Notes: generated by a model from the sequence alone, not told the origin. Shown: positions 55,801 to 62,894, counted from the stretch's first letter. The stretch is DNA of 64,000 nucleotides from Stenotrophomonas indicatrix (GCA_041545745.1 CP168152.1:2416001-2480000), one strand, 5' to 3'. A program made the numbers and translations.

Positions 55801-56251
55801 GCGACTGGGTCGCTTCGCGGGCATTGATCCAGCCCCGGGTCAGCGGATTCTCGTCCACCTTCAGGCCGTCCTTACCCAACCCATCAGCCACCACGAAACC
55901 CGCCTCGCGTCGCGCCTGCCTGGCCTGCTCCTGCATGCGCTGCTGCAATGCGATGGCCTGCGCGGCCGTGCCGAGGTTGTCGATCGACTGCTGCAGTTTC
56001 TGTCGTGCCGCATCCTGCTGCTGTGCAGGCAGCTGGAACTGGATCGGCACGCCATTGGGCATGCGGCCACTCTGCGCTGCCGCGCCCTGGGCGGCGCCGC
56101 GGTCGGCGAACCAGCTGGGGCTGAACGCCTGCTGCGCCTGGCTGGCAGGAGCGACCACGGTGCCCAGCGCCACGGCCACGGCCCAGGCCATCGGGTGGCT
56201 GCGCCAGAGGGAGGCGGAGAATCGGGCAGTGGGCGAATGCGGGTGTGACAT
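43853..56251 (-). CDS. Giant TpsA exoprotein (filamentous haemagglutinin-like, DUF3739)
   Basis: 4132 residues from the ATG at 56251, which gives a signal peptide ending SQAQ (about 40); earlier in-frame Met codons do not. The N-terminal TPS domain (about 135-245) has the family motifs NWETFNIG and ANRNGVVFGNN, the latter a variant of NPNG. Most of the rest is a beta-helix of haemagglutinin repeats; the C-terminal part carries a DUF3739-like region (YYAELREGGREY). Residues about 2972-3058 contain a duplicated WGDESWVG module with C-x5-C pairs. There is no toxic C-terminal cassette, so an adhesin is more likely than a CDI toxin. Partner of the TpsB; counterpart of PdtA, from memory. Confidence 0.93.
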   Translation of the reverse strand: MSHPHSPTARFSASLWRSHPMAWAVAVALGTVVAPASQAQQAFSPSWFADRGAAQGAAAQSGRMPNGVPIQFQLPAQQQDAARQKLQQSIDNLGTAAQAIALQQRMQEQARQARREAGFVVADGLGKDGLKVDENPLTRGWINAREATQSRGADGRVQVSIEQTADQAILNWETFNIGGNTTLNFLQNADWAVLNRVNDPAARPSQILGQLKANGTVFVANRNGVVFGNNSQVNVRNLVAAAARISDAQFRDNGLYSVDANTSALTDAVGKIMVERGARITTHEPTTATRGGGYVLLAGHSVENAGQIETRKGQTQLAAGDSFVIRRGAGTAQNTASTTRGNEIAPRFVADSTAGGVRNSGLIQAREGDITLAGRTVEQAGVAVATTTLNQRGTVHLLNSASDAAGSVTLAAGSTTAVLLEDDGKSTALDSQRDALIRESAEQDKLRGASNSGTFDNLSRLQDRREQSRIEIVSGGDVNFQAGSLAVATGGQVISDAGRRSYLDDGARVDVAGAVGVQVAMESNNVKVKVQGNELRDSPDNRDSGKLISSEVWIDRRQLTEVAAGTGGYEGTRWYAGGGLLEVSGYLDNQGHSIGEWAAQGGTVQLAGKEVVSHAGSRINLAGGSLDVQSGVVQQSWLRGRDGQLYRLDDAPAEMLYDGLYQGFEVKQERWGVTESFRNPLVAPGQRYDNGYTVGRDAGRLLISAPTAVLQGQVETGAFQGLQQTRRPDQGQDGYAQAQTAAARNAQLWLGRYDNTGRNAVYDSHVWIGKNPADSRQVSLQVPLEESQRNTVSLDSDVLSAQRWGRVDIATAGQVELDGTLRLQEGGQLALTGSRISFGGTVQIAGGQVEAGNLLPVLGQPTALLSAGRGAVDVASGAGFDLAGGWSNPFAVSDGGATQAWIDGGQLRINVSHDITVGVGARVSVDAGGSIDAKGKGRVGKGGSVSLLAASTDVATDGSGRLRISDGVRFSALGSGSGAFNLATGGRVAIGGAASASEALRLQAPLFSSGFSRYDIGGHNGLTVEDGVQLNVEQPVLRLAEGAQSASSREQGLQAWSPLLYMVDPASGRVSQRAGASLTLRAGHLLSTGDLRIGSNAVLNVDPGQSMELFSSGDINVAGTLKAAGGRIRLDEAFDPSTVRADGRRERRWTIADGALLDVSGDAVSSADARGQLRGQVRKGGTIEIGGALDWEDQDNVRHLPPDTLVVVERGARLGASGASALLDIDGSGRTQVDSDGGSIVLRAANALYLQGVLDASAGGDSARGGTLGVAFGGGTYGGSAGNKEVLAPRVISLTQDTPADQRLPDRLEYGHAALSVQQIEAGGFDHLSLFGDLRAQGDVNLRMDQSLRIHGLNERALGFAEGNNEGSRLQLSAPYVRLAQGRWWQPAGEGTLRPLEASFDVGKQHSFDVTAGLIDLRDVTWLAGFDHIDLRSSGDIRMLAPVASSSRESTLASPGSIDISAARLYPAAQAKGRIVAGVPAIGPSGLPFWENPEAVLRIHGVAGGARPAPDSAFGSLELVAATVVQGGNVQAPWGRVQLGGQEFNSDRASRVDLLAGSVTSISGAGLTLPFGGTVDGVTWRKAGAEFNVLDPGSVNIPIGVNIVANAFNGATGSVVDVSGGGELSGAAFVAGRGGSVDILRHTLADANPRYGFSHAGNAVYAIVPGRSDVQAPLATADGSANPRVGQQITIPAGVPGLPAGTYTLLPASYALQPGAFRVEIGAENAIGSGQPVSTGTGSWRLSGHQGQGFGGSVSPLLTDLLLTPAETVRRHASYNETSYGTFVQGVAERRGEALRWRPVDAGNLSLMLGDGAGRMGTPAVTFAGLSRFNPGSAQGRGGILSVNLVASNGASLEIVKEGSSISTERGATVFDAALNAMRPEIMLIGGTFRRDATTNTVEGSATQLAVRSGVNLVAQEVLLAAAFGGKGILLEQGASIDTLSLADPSRVDQTTAPYLVSGGLLAVSNQRLTALSAQGGAAAGAVAIDIGGCVAGCSGQTRLLSAGSINVVTDGALNIGDAVSYGTRQLGLGMSALNLGSAEAIAAAAAAGGLPAGMTMNQDVLQRLLRGNTASGAPALEALSLTARDAINVFGSVDLDTRDSATGRSSLRSLVLGAPAIHGYGAATDRARIFADTLVWDGTLAGTTLPGGEQAQPGGEAMVGRLGSGQLEINTRTLHLGRAPFTRPNSSVAADRQVLGFAGVTLAASERMLFSGKGSLDVFQQQGDYVAGSGWQLTGGALDIVTPLLTGDAGAQLAIRSGGNVQLRGAGATAGNDALGAELSIKADRIAIDSRVALASGRFDANAREGISLGGSAALDLAGRKVSLYDVDKYSWGGDVTLSSSEGDISADAASRIDVSARNNRGGRLTVQALGKQGGSVALAGTLLGSASGRYDAGGTEVPYDGAELVLRARQLQDFTGLNTRLTSGGITGGRAFQLSEGDLVIGNEVKARHVDISLDGGSLQVNGRIDASGEQVGSIRLSARDVLRVDGTLDAHGSGLRVDSYGKIIDSPNRATIELTSASGGLQLGGASALDLRAGTSVPAGTAAGQNDGRARGSVKLNVPRVGTDDAAIDVANGIRIVGAGDIQVNAVRIYDSAPLASAPDVHGHRPQVINQRWLDTVVDPDNSVWMNGALANTGLQQRTAALGSYRLRPGVQIVARTSADNPRGDLVVAGDIDLSGYRYGPQSNRIDPTRRGFGESAALVLRAEGDINVYGSINDGFAPPPANPDEDGWVLLEGRSGGTPNTAFGGDLIVPGEGVQLQRGTEFRAGATLNYALPFEGVTLPAGTVLPVEMVLSGPLLLPAGTVLGAAVTTGSGQVMAAGTVLVQALALQSGARLGAGFRLRTPAPVAAQVWPAGVALPMAMKLSGALDLHAGAIIPSMTKVELAGDAPVKLRTADASGRQGRNWALAAMLPEGTTSWDLTAVAGADTTAADPRTRRWGSEGSIVLADSHYSTIGTVTTTTEWKGDRVITLDGSLRLWGDESWVGKPVADLARELGLTENEVCDSGPNCGPAPRLVDKEGSLAWWGDESWVGRPATELGVEMGMSEEEICAAMGYCYGGGTLTEVTTYGKRLGAPAWSVLRTGKGDLTLLAAQDVRMKSGFGVYTAGAPTSLGDGYDAQFNPARAAAPWQTSLLGKNQVSGSYDAALVNYRAWYPDRGGDVRVDAGRDIIGDVWTARSESGTAQRDQAGHSSAAVGNWLWRQGSGTTEDVQTTATSWWINFGTYSTVGAEQDATPRMVGFTGFGTLGGGNLSLEAGRHSGVIASMGNALGLLTAPHSSAIVAAVGSTGRVSNGELHLTGGGDLTLRSGGALNPGLRASAQQPEGFLQDLDLNGAVTNLRGSTLLQAARIGGLSAIQSSYGTLGLKNPFVADAPVAMAGPVLILGDSTARLQARGDIVLGGAADAGRVPTSNYNDVVLSDGQHAAGTTWFSLWTRGTALDLFSAGGNLAPSLAGSLHATGSNMFAEGVALQDRSVPPNINYWLYPSRFSAVAASGDIISASLRGLGPGANTGDVMLLAPSASGQLEVLAGGSIFAAIDATGIARSGSDARLPGPFDPAFMAQRGVSRIRVSHNLSDDGVQGTDPAAILPLFAFGPSTPTTGALTSRPTSPSRFYAVAGDIIGLGSGGRRQLMQNTGTANRTLFDWYEAGSAVQLRAGRDVINANVTALNTSGTDISGIDAGRDIIRSNLTVAGPGNVEVNAGRQVRQEEAGSIVSLGGVVQGDTRPGASIAVTAGNQGIDFDALRARYLDSANLADPAQSLASQPGKAVKIYDKELKQWLQQRFGLAADGAEVLAVFDALPKEQQRIFLRQVYYAELREGGREYTNAEGPRFGSYLRGREAIATLMPDKDANGATINRTGDILMYGGSGVRTEAGGNIELMAPGGQIVVGVQGVVPPASAGLVTQGQGDIRLFSQDSVLLGLSRVMTTFGGDILAWSEQGDINAGRGSQTTLLYTPPRRVYDTWGNVILSPQAPASGAGIATLNPIAEVAPGDVDLIAPLGTIDAGEAGIRVSGNINLAALQVLNAANIQVQGDSKGLPVLASVNVNALASASAAANSASQAAQDVMRKSQDDARRNQPSVISVQILGFGSASSSIDPPARGNTAAAAGYDVNSAFQFPQARADAGKQPTQ

Positions 56252-56395
56252 CGGGGACCTCGTCAACCTGATGGGCCGCGTTGGTGGCGGCGAGTACGGA
56301 TGGGCCTGCGCGAGGCACGCCCTGCACCTGATAGACGGTGGTGGCGGCGTGAAGGCGACAGGCGCATCACTGTCATGCAGTGGACATACGCAGAA

Positions 56396-56419
56396 GGCGC
56401 CGGCATTGCTGCCGGCGCC
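56396..56419. terminator. Hairpin after the DING gene
   Basis: Perfect 10-bp stem GGCGCCGGCA/TGCCGGCGCC with a 4-base loop, 36 bp downstream of the DING-protein stop on the minus strand. Only a short pyrimidine run follows, so it is a plausible but not ideal intrinsic terminator. It isolates the DING transcript from tpsA. Confidence 0.6.
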
Positions 56420-56455
56420 CTTGTGCGTTTCCTGCAATTACCAAGACAATCGCAG

Positions 56456-57646
56456 TTACAGCGGACGGCCGATGCCCGCGCAGGTGCTCGGGTTGTTCAC
56501 GGCACCGGCATTGGTAGCGGTCGCGAAGCGGGTGCGGACCGCATCACGCCAGGCCTTGGTCAGCGGGATGAACTTGTGCGCGCGGATCGCGGCATCGTTC
56601 GGGCCCTGCTCGACGCCGGCGACCACGACACTGCCGTAATGGCGGGTCAGGAAGCCACGCACGTTGGCGCCGACAGTGGCGTTCTTGTAGCACTGGCCGA
56701 ACACGAAGTTGGTGTAGCCAGCGATCGGGTAGCCCGCGCTCGGGTTGCCGAACACCGGCACCCAGTTGGCCGGATTCTCAGCGGCGGTACCGGTCGGCGG
56801 AGCAGCAGTTTCCAGGGTCGCTTGCACGCTCACTTCATCCGGCGAGAAGCCCTTGACCTTGGCGACCTTGGTGGCGTCGGTCAGGCTCGGGATCACGTCC
56901 GGGCCGACGTAGCCGATACGGCCATCGGCAGCGTACACGGCGTTGTACACCGAGGTACCGCCGGTGGCCGGGGCAGCGACGAAGTTCGACGGAACCGTGG
57001 TGAACAGGTTGGTGAAGGTCGACTGCACCGAGAAGGCCGGCACGCCGTTGGTCAGCTTCAGCGTGGTGCCGGAAACGTCGGCCGGCTGGCAGGCGCTGGT
57101 CAGGAAGCGGGCCAGCAGTTCGCTGGTGCCGCTGCTCTCGCCGCGGTAGACCACCTGGATGGTGCCGGTACGGGCGCTGTCGATGCTCGACCAGTTGGTG
57201 ATCTTGCCTGAGAAGATGCCGCAGATCTGGGTGACCGAAAGATCAACCGCCGAACCGGCCTTGTTGAACGGAATCGTGACCGAGGTGGCCACCGACGGGA
57301 TCTGCACCAGGGCGCCATAGCGGTTGACGTCACCGGCCACGTTATAGGTGCTGTTGTAGGTGCTCAGCTCGGTGCCGCTCAACACCGAGTCGCTGCCAGC
57401 GAAATGCACGGTGCCGGTAGCCGAGAACAGCGCCGAGTTGTTTTCCAGGAAGGCCTTCTTGCCGGTGCCCGAACCGGTCACAGCGTAGCTGAAGTTGGCC
57501 GGCAGGATGCTGTCGGTCTGGCCCTTGTAGAGGTCGGCCGGCAGCGAGGCGCCGCCGCCGGTGACTGCGGTCTGGGCCGAAGCGGCACCGGCAGTGGCGA
57601 GCAGCGCGGTGGCAACCAGCGCGGCCAGAGTCTTGTACTTGGTCAT
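56456..57646 (-). CDS. DING-family PstS-like phosphate-binding protein
   Basis: 396 residues with a signal peptide (1-24, ending ASAQ). The mature start TAVTGGGASLPADLYKGQTDS and the blocks HFAGSDSVLSGTELSTY, SVATSVTIPFNKAG and VYRGESSGTSELLARF are those of DING phosphate-binding proteins; the name-giving DING has become AVTG. Phosphate contacts lie in the Ser/Thr-rich loops. In P. aeruginosa a DING protein is exported by the Hxc T2SS, as I recall; here it sits upstream of tpsA and downstream of gspF. It is probably a T2SS substrate and phosphate scavenger. Confidence 0.88.
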   Translation of the reverse strand: MTKYKTLAALVATALLATAGAASAQTAVTGGGASLPADLYKGQTDSILPANFSYAVTGSGTGKKAFLENNSALFSATGTVHFAGSDSVLSGTELSTYNSTYNVAGDVNRYGALVQIPSVATSVTIPFNKAGSAVDLSVTQICGIFSGKITNWSSIDSARTGTIQVVYRGESSGTSELLARFLTSACQPADVSGTTLKLTNGVPAFSVQSTFTNLFTTVPSNFVAAPATGGTSVYNAVYAADGRIGYVGPDVIPSLTDATKVAKVKGFSPDEVSVQATLETAAPPTGTAAENPANWVPVFGNPSAGYPIAGYTNFVFGQCYKNATVGANVRGFLTRHYGSVVVAGVEQGPNDAAIRAHKFIPLTKAWRDAVRTRFATATNAGAVNNPSTCAGIGRPL

Positions 57647-57844
57647 GATCTTCTCCTGAAGGGTTTACTGCGAAGGGAAACGCCGAGGGAGGAACGGTCA
57701 CTACACGCCTGCTGCCGCCGAGGGCCTCCCAGCCCACTCTGCGGCGACAGGGACATGCTGGTCGTCGCCGATGACAGGCCGCTTAAGAAACCTGTGGAAG
57801 ATCGAAAAAAGGTGTGGAGGATTGTGTGGAGAAACCGGGTATCA

Positions 57845-57868
57845 GTAGATCCACGCCGTGCGTGGATG
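57845..57868. repeat. SMAG repeat
   Basis: GTAGATCCACGCCGTGCGTGGATG, directly before the gspF stop codon on the minus strand. It probably terminates the gspL-M-D-E-F transcript and separates it from the DING promoter. Confidence 0.85.
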
Positions 57869-57872
57869 CACG

Positions 57873-59072
57873 TCATTGCACCAGCTGGTTCATTTCCATG
57901 ATCGGCATCAGCACGGCCAGCACGATGGTCAGCACCACGCCCCCCATCACCAGGATCATCGTTGGCTCCAGCAATGCAGTGAGTGCCATCGCGCGGCGTT
58001 CGATCTCGCGCGAGATGGTCTGTGCAGCGCGGTCGAGCAACGGTGCCAATGAGCCGGTCTTCTCGCCACTGGCCACCAGGTGCACCAGGATCGGCGGATA
58101 CACTTTCTGCACCTTCAGCGCAGCGCCAAGCGAAGTACCTTCGCGCACGCGTGCGGCCACATCGTCGGCACAGCGCGCCAGCAGCGCGTTGCCCAGTGTC
58201 TGTCGTGCGGCGTCCAGCGCGCGCAGCAAGGGCACGCCGGAATCCAGCAGGATCGCCAGTGTCGATGCGAAGCGAGCACTGTTCACGCCCAGCACGAAAC
58301 GGCCCACCATCGGCACGCGCAACAACAGGCTGTCCCAGCGCAGGCGAAGATCCGGCCGCCGCAGTGCCAACCGCCAACCCACCACCAGCGCGCCGATGCC
58401 CAATCCCGTCCATGCGCCCCATGCGCGTACGAACGCACTGGCGGCCAGCATCACCTGGGTCAGCATCGGCAGCGTCTGCCGCGCCTGCACGAATGCCGTC
58501 ACTACCTGGGGCACCACGTAGCTGAGCAGGAAGATCACGATCGCCACCGACACCAGGCTGATCGCTGCCGGGTAGATGAACGCCGTCAGCACCTTCGCCT
58601 GCAACGCGTTGCGCTCTTCGATGTAGTCGGCCAGGCGCTCCATCACCCGTGCCAGGTCGCCGGAATCCTCGCCGGCACCGACCAACGCACGATAGATCGC
58701 GGGAAAGTCGCGCGGCCGCGCCGCCAGCGCTACGGTCAACCGCTGGCCGGCGCGCACATCGGCACGCACCGCCGTGAGTGCCTGCGCAACGTGCGGGCGT
58801 TCGGCCTGTTCGATCACCGCGCTCAATGCGCTTTCCAGCGGCAGGCTGGCGGCCAGCAGGCTGGCCAGTTGCCGCGTGGCCCAGGCCAGTTCGCTGGCCG
58901 ATAGTCTGCGCGTGCCCCAGCCACTGCCGGCATTGCGTGCGGCTGACACCTGTACCGGTGTCAGCCCACGCCCACGCAGTTGCTGGCGCACGCCGCGCGC
59001 GTTGTCGGCGTCCAGCTGTCCCTTCTCGATGCGCCCCTGTGCGTTGGCGGCCTGGTAGTCGAACAGTGCCAT
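57873..59072 (-). CDS. gspF: GspF inner-membrane platform protein
   Basis: 399 residues from the ATG at 59072 (GAGG upstream), giving the usual start MALFDYQAANAQGRIEKG; a frame to 59090 is possible but atypical. Two cytoplasmic four-helix T2SSF domains (about 75-190 and 280-390) flank TM helices near 170-190, 220-240 and 375-395. It recruits the GspE ATPase for pseudopilus growth. Seven bp separate it from gspE; last gene of the L-M-D-E-F run. Confidence 0.93.
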   Translation of the reverse strand: MALFDYQAANAQGRIEKGQLDADNARGVRQQLRGRGLTPVQVSAARNAGSGWGTRRLSASELAWATRQLASLLAASLPLESALSAVIEQAERPHVAQALTAVRADVRAGQRLTVALAARPRDFPAIYRALVGAGEDSGDLARVMERLADYIEERNALQAKVLTAFIYPAAISLVSVAIVIFLLSYVVPQVVTAFVQARQTLPMLTQVMLAASAFVRAWGAWTGLGIGALVVGWRLALRRPDLRLRWDSLLLRVPMVGRFVLGVNSARFASTLAILLDSGVPLLRALDAARQTLGNALLARCADDVAARVREGTSLGAALKVQKVYPPILVHLVASGEKTGSLAPLLDRAAQTISREIERRAMALTALLEPTMILVMGGVVLTIVLAVLMPIMEMNQLVQ

Positions 59073-59079
59073 GCGCGCC

Positions 59080-60522
59080 TCAGTCGTCACCGGTCACGCG
59101 CAGGATCTCCTCCAGCGTGGTCACCCCGCTCTCGACCCAGCGCTGCCCGTCCTGGCGCAGGGTGCGCATGCCGGCACGCCGCGCGGCCTCGCGCAGCGCC
59201 GGTTCGCCCTGCCCTTCATGGATCAACGCACGCACGCGCTCATCCACCACGAACAGCTCATGGATGCCGGTGCGCCCACGGTAGCCGCTGTTCGCGCAGG
59301 CGGAGCAGCCTACCGCGCGCCACACGGTGCGGCCCTCGGTATCGAGTTCGGCACGCCGACACTGCAGGCACAGCCTGCGCACCAGCCGCTGCGCCAGCAC
59401 GCCACGCAACGATGAGGCCAGCAGGAAAGGTTCCACGCCCATGTCCGCCAGTCGGGTCACCGCCGAAATCGCATCGTTGGTATGCAGCGATGCCAGCACG
59501 CCGTGACCGGTCAACGACGACTGCACCGCGATCTGCGCCGTTTCCAGGTCACGGATCTCACCGATCATGATGGTGTCCGGATCCTGGCGCAGAATTGCGC
59601 GCAATGCCGTGCCGAAGCTCATGCCGATGCGCGCGTTGACCTGGATCTGGCCGATGCCGGCGAAGTCGTACTCCACCGGATCTTCCACCGTGAGGATGTT
59701 GCTGGTGCTGCTGTCGAGCTGCCCCAGTGCCGCATACAGTGATGTGGTCTTGCCACTGCCGGTAGGCCCGGTGACCAGCACGATGCCGTGCGGCTGGCGG
59801 ATCAACCCGGTGAAGGTGGCCAGGGTGTCGTCGGCCATGCCCAGCCGCTGCAGCTGCAGTCGCCCGGCGTCCTTTTCCAGCAGGCGCAGCACCGCGCGCT
59901 CGCCATGTCCGGTCGGCACCGTGGACACACGGATGTCCAGCGGTCTGCCACCCACGCGGATGGCGATGCGCCCATCCTGCGGCAGGCGCTTCTCCGCGAT
60001 ATCCAGGTGGGCCATGATCTTGATGCGCGATACCAGCGCCGCATGCAGTGCACGCCGTGGCTGTACCATGTCACGCAGGGTGCCGTCGACGCGATAGCGC
60101 ACCACCGAATGCGTTTCGAAGGGTTCGATGTGCAGGTCGCTGGCACCATCACGCGCGGCCTGCGCCAGCAGCGCGTTGATCATGCGGATCACCGGCGCGT
60201 CGTCCTGCGCATCCAGCAGATCGGTCACCTCGGGCATGTCCTGCATCAGCCGGTCGAGATCGACTTCACTTTCGGCCGCGCCGACCACCGCTGCGGCATC
60301 GCCACCGTCACGATACTGTTCGCCCAACCGCTGCTGCCAGACCGCCGCATCCAGCACCTGGAACGGTACTGGCCCGTGCCGGCGGCGCAGCTCGGCCACT
60401 GCCCAGGCGGCGGTCTCGGCGGTCCCCAGCAGTACCGGCGCGCCGCCTGCTTCGGCCAGCATCACCCCGTGGCTGCGCACCCAGGCGTACGGCAGCAATG
60501 GCAACGGCACGGGCATGCTCAT
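59080..60522 (-). CDS. gspE: GspE type II secretion ATPase
   Basis: 480 residues. The RecA-like ATPase has Walker A GPTGSGKTTS, Asp box TVEDPVEYD and Walker B TIMIGEIRDLETA. A zinc-binding tetracysteine block lies near the C-terminus (CLQCRRAELD...VGCSACANSGY), as in T2SS rather than T4P ATPases. The N-terminal GspL-binding domain is short. Cytoplasmic, energises pseudopilus assembly. Overlaps gspD by 4 bp. Confidence 0.95.
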   Translation of the reverse strand: MSMPVPLPLLPYAWVRSHGVMLAEAGGAPVLLGTAETAAWAVAELRRRHGPVPFQVLDAAVWQQRLGEQYRDGGDAAAVVGAAESEVDLDRLMQDMPEVTDLLDAQDDAPVIRMINALLAQAARDGASDLHIEPFETHSVVRYRVDGTLRDMVQPRRALHAALVSRIKIMAHLDIAEKRLPQDGRIAIRVGGRPLDIRVSTVPTGHGERAVLRLLEKDAGRLQLQRLGMADDTLATFTGLIRQPHGIVLVTGPTGSGKTTSLYAALGQLDSSTSNILTVEDPVEYDFAGIGQIQVNARIGMSFGTALRAILRQDPDTIMIGEIRDLETAQIAVQSSLTGHGVLASLHTNDAISAVTRLADMGVEPFLLASSLRGVLAQRLVRRLCLQCRRAELDTEGRTVWRAVGCSACANSGYRGRTGIHELFVVDERVRALIHEGQGEPALREAARRAGMRTLRQDGQRWVESGVTTLEEILRVTGDD

Positions 60523-62894
60523 GGCCCGATGACCAGTTCCGGGGTGTAGCCCAGCCCGCGCAGCTGCTGCAGCGCAGGGTCGAGCGTGGCCGGGTCGCGC
60601 GTGACCCGCACCCGCAGACGCTGTCCCGTTTCGCCCGGCGTGGTCTCGGCATAGGCCTGCAGGCCAAGCGCGCGCACCTGTGCCACGGCCTGGGTCGCAC
60701 GCGCCGCATCCAGCCCCTGCGCGAACTGCACCACCTGCACATTGCCCTCGCTGGCCGGATACAACGCCGCAAGGCTGCCGTTCTGCGGCGGCTGGCCCTG
60801 GCCATCGCGCGCATTGCCCTGGCCAAGCACCGACAGGTCCTGCGGCGGAAGCTGCGGTGCCGACAGCGCCGGCAACGCCCAGCTCTGTACCGGCTGCGCA
60901 GCGGCCTGTGCATTGCGCATGTAGTCGTAGCGGTCGCGGGTCAGGCGCTGTCCGGCGGCCGGGTCGCGCACCACGTGCGGGCGCAGGAACACCATCAGGT
61001 TGGTCTTGGCCCGCTTGCGCGTGTCGCTGCGGAACAGCGCGCCCAGCACCGGAATCTTACCCAGCCCCGGAACAGCATCGCGGCCATGACTGACGCTGTC
61101 TTCCAGCAGGCCACCCAGCACCATGATCTGGCCGTCATCGAGCAGCACGCTGGTATCCAGCGCCCGCTTGTTGGTGATGATGCCGGCGCTGCCCGAGCTC
61201 TGCGCATCGATGCTGCTGACTTCCTGGTAGATGTCCAGCTTCACCGTGCCACCCTCGGAAATCTGCGGGCGCACCCGCAGCTTCAGGCCCACGTCCTCGC
61301 GTTCGATGGTCTGGAACGGGTTGTTGCTGCCACCGCCACCGTCGGTCACATAGCGGCCACTGACGAAGGGCACGGTCTGCCCGACCATGATGCTGGCCGC
61401 CTCGTTGTCCAGCGTCATCAGGTTCGGCGTGGAAAGGATGTTGGCGCCGCCTTTGCTCTGCAGGGCATTGGCCAGCGCTTTCATGTTGAGGATCTGGCCG
61501 ACGCCCGGCAGGTTGATGGTGCCGTCGATCACGCCGATGTTGAGGCCGTCCTTCGGCAGTACATCCAGCGTGGTGCGCGCAGTGGTGCTGATGCCACTAC
61601 CACCGGTGGTGCCGCCGAAATGGGTGCCACCGAACGTGCGGCCGTTGCCCAGCATCCATTGCACGCCCAGTTCAGCGGCATCGGTCTGGTTGACCTCCAC
61701 GATCAGGCTCTCCACCAGCACCTGTGCCCGACGCTGGTCGAGCTGGTCGATCACCCGCCGCAGGTTGCGGTACACCGGCTCCGGGGCGGAAATCAGCAAG
61801 GTGTTGGTGGCGATGTCAGCCTGCACCGAGATGCCGTTCTGGCTGAAACCGCTGCTGCCGGCATCGATCGGATCACGACGACCCGGGTCAAGCCGTGGCG
61901 ATTCCAGCGCATTGCCCTTGCTCTTGCCCTGTGCGGGTTGCGCCGGCGTGCTGGCGTTGCGACTGGTCTCGCCCGGCAATGCGGTGATGCCATCGGTGCT
62001 GCCCATCGCCGGCGCGTCGCTCTGCCCTGCTACCACGCCACGCAGCACCCCGGCCAGCTGGGTGGCCTGGGCATTGCGCAGGTACACCACATGCAGGTTG
62101 CCGGACTCATCCTGGGCCTTGTCCAGCTTCTCCACCAGCTGCCGCGCCAGGCGCGTGCGGCCCGGGCTGCTGGAGCGCAGCAGCACGCTGTTGCTGCGCG
62201 GGTCGGCCATCACCACCACCTTCTGCGCCGGCTCCGCGCCCTGCGCATCCAGCAATGGTGCGACCATCGCCGCCACGTCCACGGCAATGCCCTGCTGCAG
62301 CTTGACCACGTCGGTGTCCATGCCGGCTGGCGTATCCACGCTGGCGATTACCCGCGCGATGCGCTCCAGGTTGTCGGCGTAGTCGGTGATGACCAGCGTG
62401 TTGTTGCCGGGGTTCGCGGTGATCGGATTGTCCGCGGTGATCATCGGCCGCAGCACCGCCACCAGCGCCGCCGCGCTTTCGTAGCGCAGGGCAAACGTGC
62501 GCGTGGCTATCTCGCCTCCCGCACCGCCGGCACCAACGCGCCCGCCCAGCAGCTTGGCATCGGCCTGCGGCACCACCCGGCTGACGCCTCCACTTTCAAC
62601 CACGGCAAAGCCGCGCATGCGCAATGCACCCAGCAGCAGCTGGTAAGCCTGCCCACGGCTGACCGGCCCATCGGAGACAACGGTCATCTTGCCGGTCACC
62701 CGTGGGTCGACCAGGAACTGGCGGCCGGTGAAGCGCGCCGCCATGCGCAGTACCCCGCCGATGTCGGTGTCCACCAGGTTCAGCTGCACCGGTTCGCCAC
62801 TGGCGTCCTGCGCCTGCACCGCTGCCGGAAGATGGGCCAGGCCCACCACCAGTGCCAGTACCGCGCTGCAGCCCAGGCTGCGCATCGCCTTCAT
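60519..62894 (-). CDS. gspD: GspD secretin with a C-terminal SPOR-like domain
   Basis: 791 residues. A signal peptide without lipobox (ending AVQAQ) is followed by N0 (about 32-105), N1-N3 domains and the secretin domain (about 435-650) with VPFVSGRYVTDGG and VGLKLRVRPQISEGG. The last 75 residues (about 717-791) look like a SPOR fold: QVVQFAQGLDAARATQAVAQ, RALGLQAYAE, RLRVRVTRD, LRGLGYTPELV. SPOR domains bind denuded peptidoglycan glycans. This replaces the S-domain/pilotin region usual in secretins. It overlaps gspE and gspM by 4 bp each. Confidence 0.93.
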   Translation of the reverse strand: MKAMRSLGCSAVLALVVGLAHLPAAVQAQDASGEPVQLNLVDTDIGGVLRMAARFTGRQFLVDPRVTGKMTVVSDGPVSRGQAYQLLLGALRMRGFAVVESGGVSRVVPQADAKLLGGRVGAGGAGGEIATRTFALRYESAAALVAVLRPMITADNPITANPGNNTLVITDYADNLERIARVIASVDTPAGMDTDVVKLQQGIAVDVAAMVAPLLDAQGAEPAQKVVVMADPRSNSVLLRSSSPGRTRLARQLVEKLDKAQDESGNLHVVYLRNAQATQLAGVLRGVVAGQSDAPAMGSTDGITALPGETSRNASTPAQPAQGKSKGNALESPRLDPGRRDPIDAGSSGFSQNGISVQADIATNTLLISAPEPVYRNLRRVIDQLDQRRAQVLVESLIVEVNQTDAAELGVQWMLGNGRTFGGTHFGGTTGGSGISTTARTTLDVLPKDGLNIGVIDGTINLPGVGQILNMKALANALQSKGGANILSTPNLMTLDNEAASIMVGQTVPFVSGRYVTDGGGGSNNPFQTIEREDVGLKLRVRPQISEGGTVKLDIYQEVSSIDAQSSGSAGIITNKRALDTSVLLDDGQIMVLGGLLEDSVSHGRDAVPGLGKIPVLGALFRSDTRKRAKTNLMVFLRPHVVRDPAAGQRLTRDRYDYMRNAQAAAQPVQSWALPALSAPQLPPQDLSVLGQGNARDGQGQPPQNGSLAALYPASEGNVQVVQFAQGLDAARATQAVAQVRALGLQAYAETTPGETGQRLRVRVTRDPATLDPALQQLRGLGYTPELVIGP

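Noticed and set aside
56252..56437. Earlier start codons of the TpsA frame
   Set aside because: They put 62 unconserved residues before the signal peptide; the ATG at 56251 starts a proper signal.
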